From Hirundichthys speculiger (lineage: Eukaryota; Chordata; Actinopteri; Beloniformes; Exocoetidae), in contig JAGFBZ010000703.1 of NCBI GenBank assembly GCA_018398805.1, forward strand, positions 496,001 through 560,000: DNA of 64,000 bases, read 5' to 3'. Positions 59,946-64,000 of this stretch are shown piece by piece. The notes under the pieces are model-generated. The model saw only the letters and a list, made by a program, of their open reading frames with translations. It ran no database searches and was not told where the DNA came from. The position numbers were made by a program, and so were the translations under genes. Position 1 is the stretch's first letter. The number at the start of each line of letters is the position of its first letter.

Positions 59946-62900
59946 CCTCCCCCCTGAATCGTCACCTTAATGTGGTGGAGGGGTTTATGTACCCGAATGA
60001 TCCTGGCAGGGTCACCCAAGGCAAACTGGTTCTGGGGGACGGGCCGGAAGTGCGATTCAGTCGACTCCTACAGAACAAGAAACACCAAGAGCTCGATGTC
60101 CCTCATTGACTAAGGTCACTGGGGCCCCAACCCTGGAACCAGGCCTGGGGGAGGGCCTCGCTGGGGAGAGCCTGGTAGCCGGGCCTTTACCCATGGGGTC
60201 GGGCTGGGCGTTAGCCCAAACAAGTTACATGGGTTTGCCTCCTCGTGATCTCACCACCTGCAGGAAGGACCGTAGGGGTCAGGTACGTTGTGTTTTGGGC
60301 AGCAGCCTTGGCGTACTGACTCGGTCCACAGTCTGGGCTCTGGAACCAATCTTCTCGAGAGAGGCTGGACCTTATTCTACTCTGGTGTTGCCCTGGGTGA
60401 GAGGCAACGGCCCCCCCAGCTTGGAGCCGGTACATTGGGGTTTCCCCCAGTAGATGAGAGGGCAGCTTCCTTGCACCTTCGGGTGGGGAAGTGGGCTCTG
60501 ATTGTCATGTGCGCTGATGCGCCGACTCACAGCTGAGAGTACCCAGCCTTGTTGGAGTCCTTGGCAGGGGTGGTGGAAAGTGCCCCTAATGGGGAACTAT
60601 TTTATTCTGCTGGGGAACTTCAGTACTCACATTGGCAATGACATTGGTAACTGAAGGGGCATGAGTTGGAGGAACGGCCTCTCAGATCTGAGCCCGACTG
60701 GTGTTTTACTGCTGACCTCAACTGGAGATGTCGTCAGATGGTGGAAAGAATATTTCGAGGATCTTCTTAATCACCACCAACACATTTTCCGTAGAGGATG
60801 GTGAGCCAGTGGACTTTCAGTTGGATTCGTCCATTACTGGAGCTGAGGTCCTCAATGGTAGTTAAGAAGCCACACGGTGGCTCGGTGGGGTGGACGAGAT
60901 CCACCCTGAGTTCTTGAAGGCTCTGGATGTTGTTGGACTGTCTTGGTTGACGGTTTACAACATCTCTGCAACACTGCGTGGAAATCGGGGGCGGTACCTC
61001 TGGATTGGCAGACTGGGGTGATGTTTCCACTTTTTAAGAAGGAGGGCCAGAGGATGTGTTCCAGTTACAGGGGAATCACACTCCTCAGTCTCCCTGGTAA
61101 GCAGGGGTGCAGATAGGACTTTTTAAACTGGGGGGGGACTGAGCTGTCATTAGAATTATGAGTTTTCTAACTGAATTAACATAGGTAGATAAAGGCCTAT
61201 CTAGTTAACACTCGCCTTACATGATCAGCTTGTTATTTGTCTGGTAAGTTAATCACGCTCCAAAACTAAATGTCTTCTGCATGTTTTATTTAAACATTTG
61301 CTGATCTCAGCAGGATAAAGAATTTAATTACAGAAACTTTAACTGTAACTCCTAATAAATTGGGAATGTTCAAAAATGTAGAACAAATTAAAATTGAAAT
61401 GATTCACACTTGTGCCTTCATATAAATGATTAGAAACATTACAATATGTAAGAGACAAAAAGTATAAGAACTTGAACAATAGATTCATGCAATAAAAAAA
61501 GTATTTTTTCCAATCAACAAAATTGATCAGAAAAAGAAAATCCCTCTGCAGCTAAACACATTTACCGTCTATAAGCAGACTCAGTAGGTCCCAAAAACAT
61601 CTCTCCTCCTTGCATTTATCTGAACATATTGCTTGGCAGTATCTTTTTTGTCCAGTTTGTCAAGTCTATCTTGATGAAGATGGCACATCAGGGAAAGTTA
61701 ACAGGCAAGATGATATTTACATTGCTTGGGTTTTGAAAAAACGCTGTAATTGTTTTTTGTTTTTTCATTGTTGTCCCCACCAGGGATTGGCTGCAGGCCA
61801 GGAGGACAATGTTAACATCCTAAATCTCATCATTTCAGTTAACAATTGTTGCTTACTAAAATACCATTATAAAAATAACAACATTAAAAGATATACACCT
61901 ACAGGCGAGAATGCTGTTATTTTAAATTTAACCTACTTCATGTCAGTCCAAATGACTCACTACTCAACGTTAAAAAACAAGTTTTTTTCACACCTGGGAA
62001 AACAGGCTAAGGATATCTTTTGGTTCTTGAAATAAACAGATTTTTCTCCTCCCTCTTCTCTGGTTTAATGTGTTAGAAAGATCACCAGCTCAGTCAATAG
62101 ACAGTTGTTTATGATCACCATGGTTACCGCAACAGGCATCAGCACCCTTAGGACCCCGGGGTCGAAATGGTGCGTTACAGTTACATTGGAAATCGGAACT
62201 TGGAGCTCCGAACAACATAACCTCAGAACTGACCGCTTCCCAGTTTAAAAACTGGGACGTCATGGAACATGGAATATGAAAAAAACAACAAAAAAACGAA
62301 GAGTTGATGAAATGAAACGAAAACCCTGGTTGATGTTAAATTTTAATGCTTTTCCGACTTCAAACTTCAAATTTATGAGTATAACTGAACGAACCATTAG
62401 TCGTAGCTGAAACACCGATGCTATCAAATGGATCAGCTGTGCCGGATCACTTTCTGGATCCAGGTAGTTCTACCTATGTTTGGTGCTTTACATAGGGACG
62501 GTGGTGGTGGGGGGGACAGATAGGGATCAATATAAATCTGGGGGGGACATGCCCCCCCCCCCCCATCCCCAGTGCCATCTGCGCCCTTGCTGGTAAGGTC
62601 GATGCAAGGGTACTGGAGAAGAGAGTCCGATCGATTGTTGAATCTCAGATCCTTTGAGGAACAATGTGGATTCTGTCTCATTGTGGAATGCTGGACAACA
62701 TCTAGACCTTCTCTAAGGTCCTTGAGGGAGCATGGGAATTTGTCCAACCAGTCCACATGAGTTTTGTGAATCTGGAGAAGACATTTTGACCGGGTCCTGT
62801 GGGGGGTACTCCAGGAGTATGGGGTGCTGGGCCCGTTGTTACCAGCTGTCCAGTCCCTGTACAAATGGAGTGAGAGTTTGGTCCACATTGCCTATTGTAA

Positions 62901-63606
62901 GTCGGATTCATTTTCAGTGAGGACTGTTGTCAGAGTTCCCCTTTGTCACTGATTCTGTTCACAATGTTTATGGAATTTTTACATAGGTCCTGTAGGTGCC
63001 CTCAAGTGGGAATCTTCAGCTCTTATTGGAGCAGTTCGCAGCTGAGTGTGAAGCGGCAGAGATGAGAATCAGCACCTCCAAGTCTTAGACCGTGGTTCTC
63101 AGTCGGTAAAGGGTAGAATAGCTTCTCTAGGTTGGGAGTGAGGTTCTGCCTCAAGTGGAGGCAGAGTACTTCTGGGTCTTGTTCATGAGTAATCAGGGAT
63201 AAAGGAGATCGACAGATGGATTGGTGAAGCGTCTGCTGTGGTTCAGACTGTACCAGTCTGCTGTGGTGAAGAGAGAGCTGGCGAAGACTGTTTACCGGTC
63301 GATCTTTGTTCCAACCCTCACCTATGGTCATGAACTGTGGGTAGTGACTGAAAGAACGAGATCACGGTGCACGTGGCTGAAATGGGTTTTCTCCGAAGGG
63401 TGGCTGGACTTTCCCTTAGAGATAGGGTGAAAAGTTTGGTCATTCTGGAGAGAATCAAGGTAGAGCAGCTGCTCCTTCACATCAAGAGGAGGCAGTTGAG
63501 GTGGTTCAGACATCTGGTTAGGATGCCACCTGGACACCTCCCTGGAGAGGTGTTTCAGGCATATCCAACTGGGAGAAGACCACGGGGCAGACGCTGGAAA
63601 GATTAT
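59946..63606 (+). mobile_element. RTE/Rex3-like LINE, internally deleted and split
   Basis: Two halves, 59946-61101 and 62590-63606, belong to one degenerate copy of an abundant fish LINE that I recall as RTE-clade Rex3. The order is a 5' leader (GGTGGAGGGGTTTATG...), endonuclease C-terminal motif LLGNFSTHIGND near 60610-60645, an abrupt jump to RT sequence near 60715, DWQTGV...YRGITLLSLPG before the insertion, CVLWGVLQEYGV-like sequence after it, a jump at about 62980-63005 that removes the FADD catalytic box, and the C-terminal VKRELAKTVYRSIF...LTYGHELWV and RQLRWFRHLVRMPPGHLPGE. The endonuclease GDFN motif reads GNFS. Many frameshifts. The 3' end is cut at 63606 by another element, so no tail is seen. 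Confidence 0.85.
61102..62589. mobile_element. hAT non-autonomous element inside the LINE
   Basis: A 1488-bp unit flanked by a perfect 8-bp TSD CTGGTAAG at 61094-61101 and 62590-62597. Terminal repeats CAGGGGTGCAGATAGGACT and (right, reversed) CAAGGGCGCAGATGGCACT match at 15 of 19. Subterminal G and C runs (GGGGGGGG near 61131-61138, C14 near 62551-62564) face each other. A 142-codon open frame at 61610-62035 has no recognised transposase domain. The element is likely non-autonomous. Confidence 0.92.
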
Positions 63607-64000
63607 GGCCCCGATCGTACACTTCCCCTTACCCGTTACCACTAGCCGCTACCCGCAAATTGTGTGTATAGGAACCTCCGCTAACCGCTAATGCAATCTT
63701 CCGCTCACTAAAGCCACTACCCATTATGCCAACTCCCTTACTCACTTTGTAGGGGTGGCAATCGGCGTGTCTTTTGCCGTTTCCGCAAATTTGGTATCTT
63801 GCGATACTGCAGGTTGCGGGGTCTTTTCAAAACTTGGAGTTGTGTAGACTGGCCTCTCACATGCAGACACAGTTTTTTTATTTTTCTTTTTTTGCTTTTC
63901 CTTTGCATTAGAGTATGGTGATATGCACCATAAACAGTATCACACTGTGGAATTAAAAAACAGTGTTTAAATAAAGGAAAGTGATTTTTCATTTGACCTG
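63607..64000 (+). mobile_element. Harbinger-like element, truncated by window end
   Basis: Begins GGCCCCGATCGTACACTTCC immediately where the Rex3-like LINE stops matching. It shares ACCTCCGCTAACCGCTAATG, GGCGTGTCTT and AATTTGGTAT-type segments with the minus-oriented copy at 50.9-51.6 kb. The right end lies beyond the window, so TSD and length cannot be read. Confidence 0.65.

Overview
The window looks like teleost fish nuclear DNA, probably from a percomorph. It is AT-rich and full of (CA)n, (TG)n and (TA)n microsatellites. It carries transposon families typical of fish: several hAT-type elements with 8-bp target-site duplications (TSDs), an RTE/Rex3-like LINE, PIF/Harbinger-like and Tigger-like elements, a tRNA-like SINE and a Ty3/gypsy relic. 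I found no intact host protein-coding gene. Every recognisable protein fragment (gypsy RNase H/integrase, BED finger, ZMYM1-like N terminus, THAP domain, P2X7-like N terminus, LINE endonuclease/RT) lies in a transposon or is broken. The organism assignment is inference from repeat content; no species can be named.

Layout. 1-3.66 kb: microsatellite-rich non-coding DNA. 3.66-5.39 kb: two hAT-type insertions. 5.4-16 kb: mostly unique non-coding DNA, with AT-rich stretches that resemble distal regulatory sequence and a CpG-dense patch near 11.3-11.6 kb. 16-17 kb: minus-strand gypsy pol relic. 17.6-19.8 kb: (TA)n arrays flanking transposon-like units, including a hAT copy with a BED-finger remnant. 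19.8-24.9 kb: unique non-coding DNA. 24.9-26 kb: a SINE split by a Harbinger-like element that carries a perfect 23-bp-stem hairpin. 27.3-28.2 kb: a CCCTCAT-ended element. 29.27-29.32 kb: a run of 53 C. 30.3-31.5 kb: convergent THAP and P2X7-like fragments. 32.5 kb: Tigger-like MITE. 33-38.6 kb: unique DNA. 38.6-40.6 kb: two related elements embedded in (TA)n. 40.88-43.34 kb: a hAT with a clean TSD carrying a split ZMYM1-like N terminus and a 129-bp direct duplication. 43.4-47.6 kb: mostly unique DNA. 47.6-51.6 kb: a deep transposon nest. 51.6-59.9 kb: unique DNA. 59.9-64 kb: a Rex3-like LINE split by a hAT and then entered by another Harbinger-like element that runs off the window.

How it fits together. 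The window is a record of nested insertions. The clearest case is 48.6-51.6 kb, where a Harbinger-like element was entered by a hAT (TSD ACTGGCGA) that was itself entered by a 5'-truncated LINE (11-bp TSD). The same host element was independently entered by a Tigger-like MITE (TA TSD) and abuts a further hAT in (TA)n. I do not see a new biological system. The strongest leads are these nested chronologies, two element families with different termini but the same internal body, the association of one class of elements with (TA)n arrays, and the poly(C) tract.
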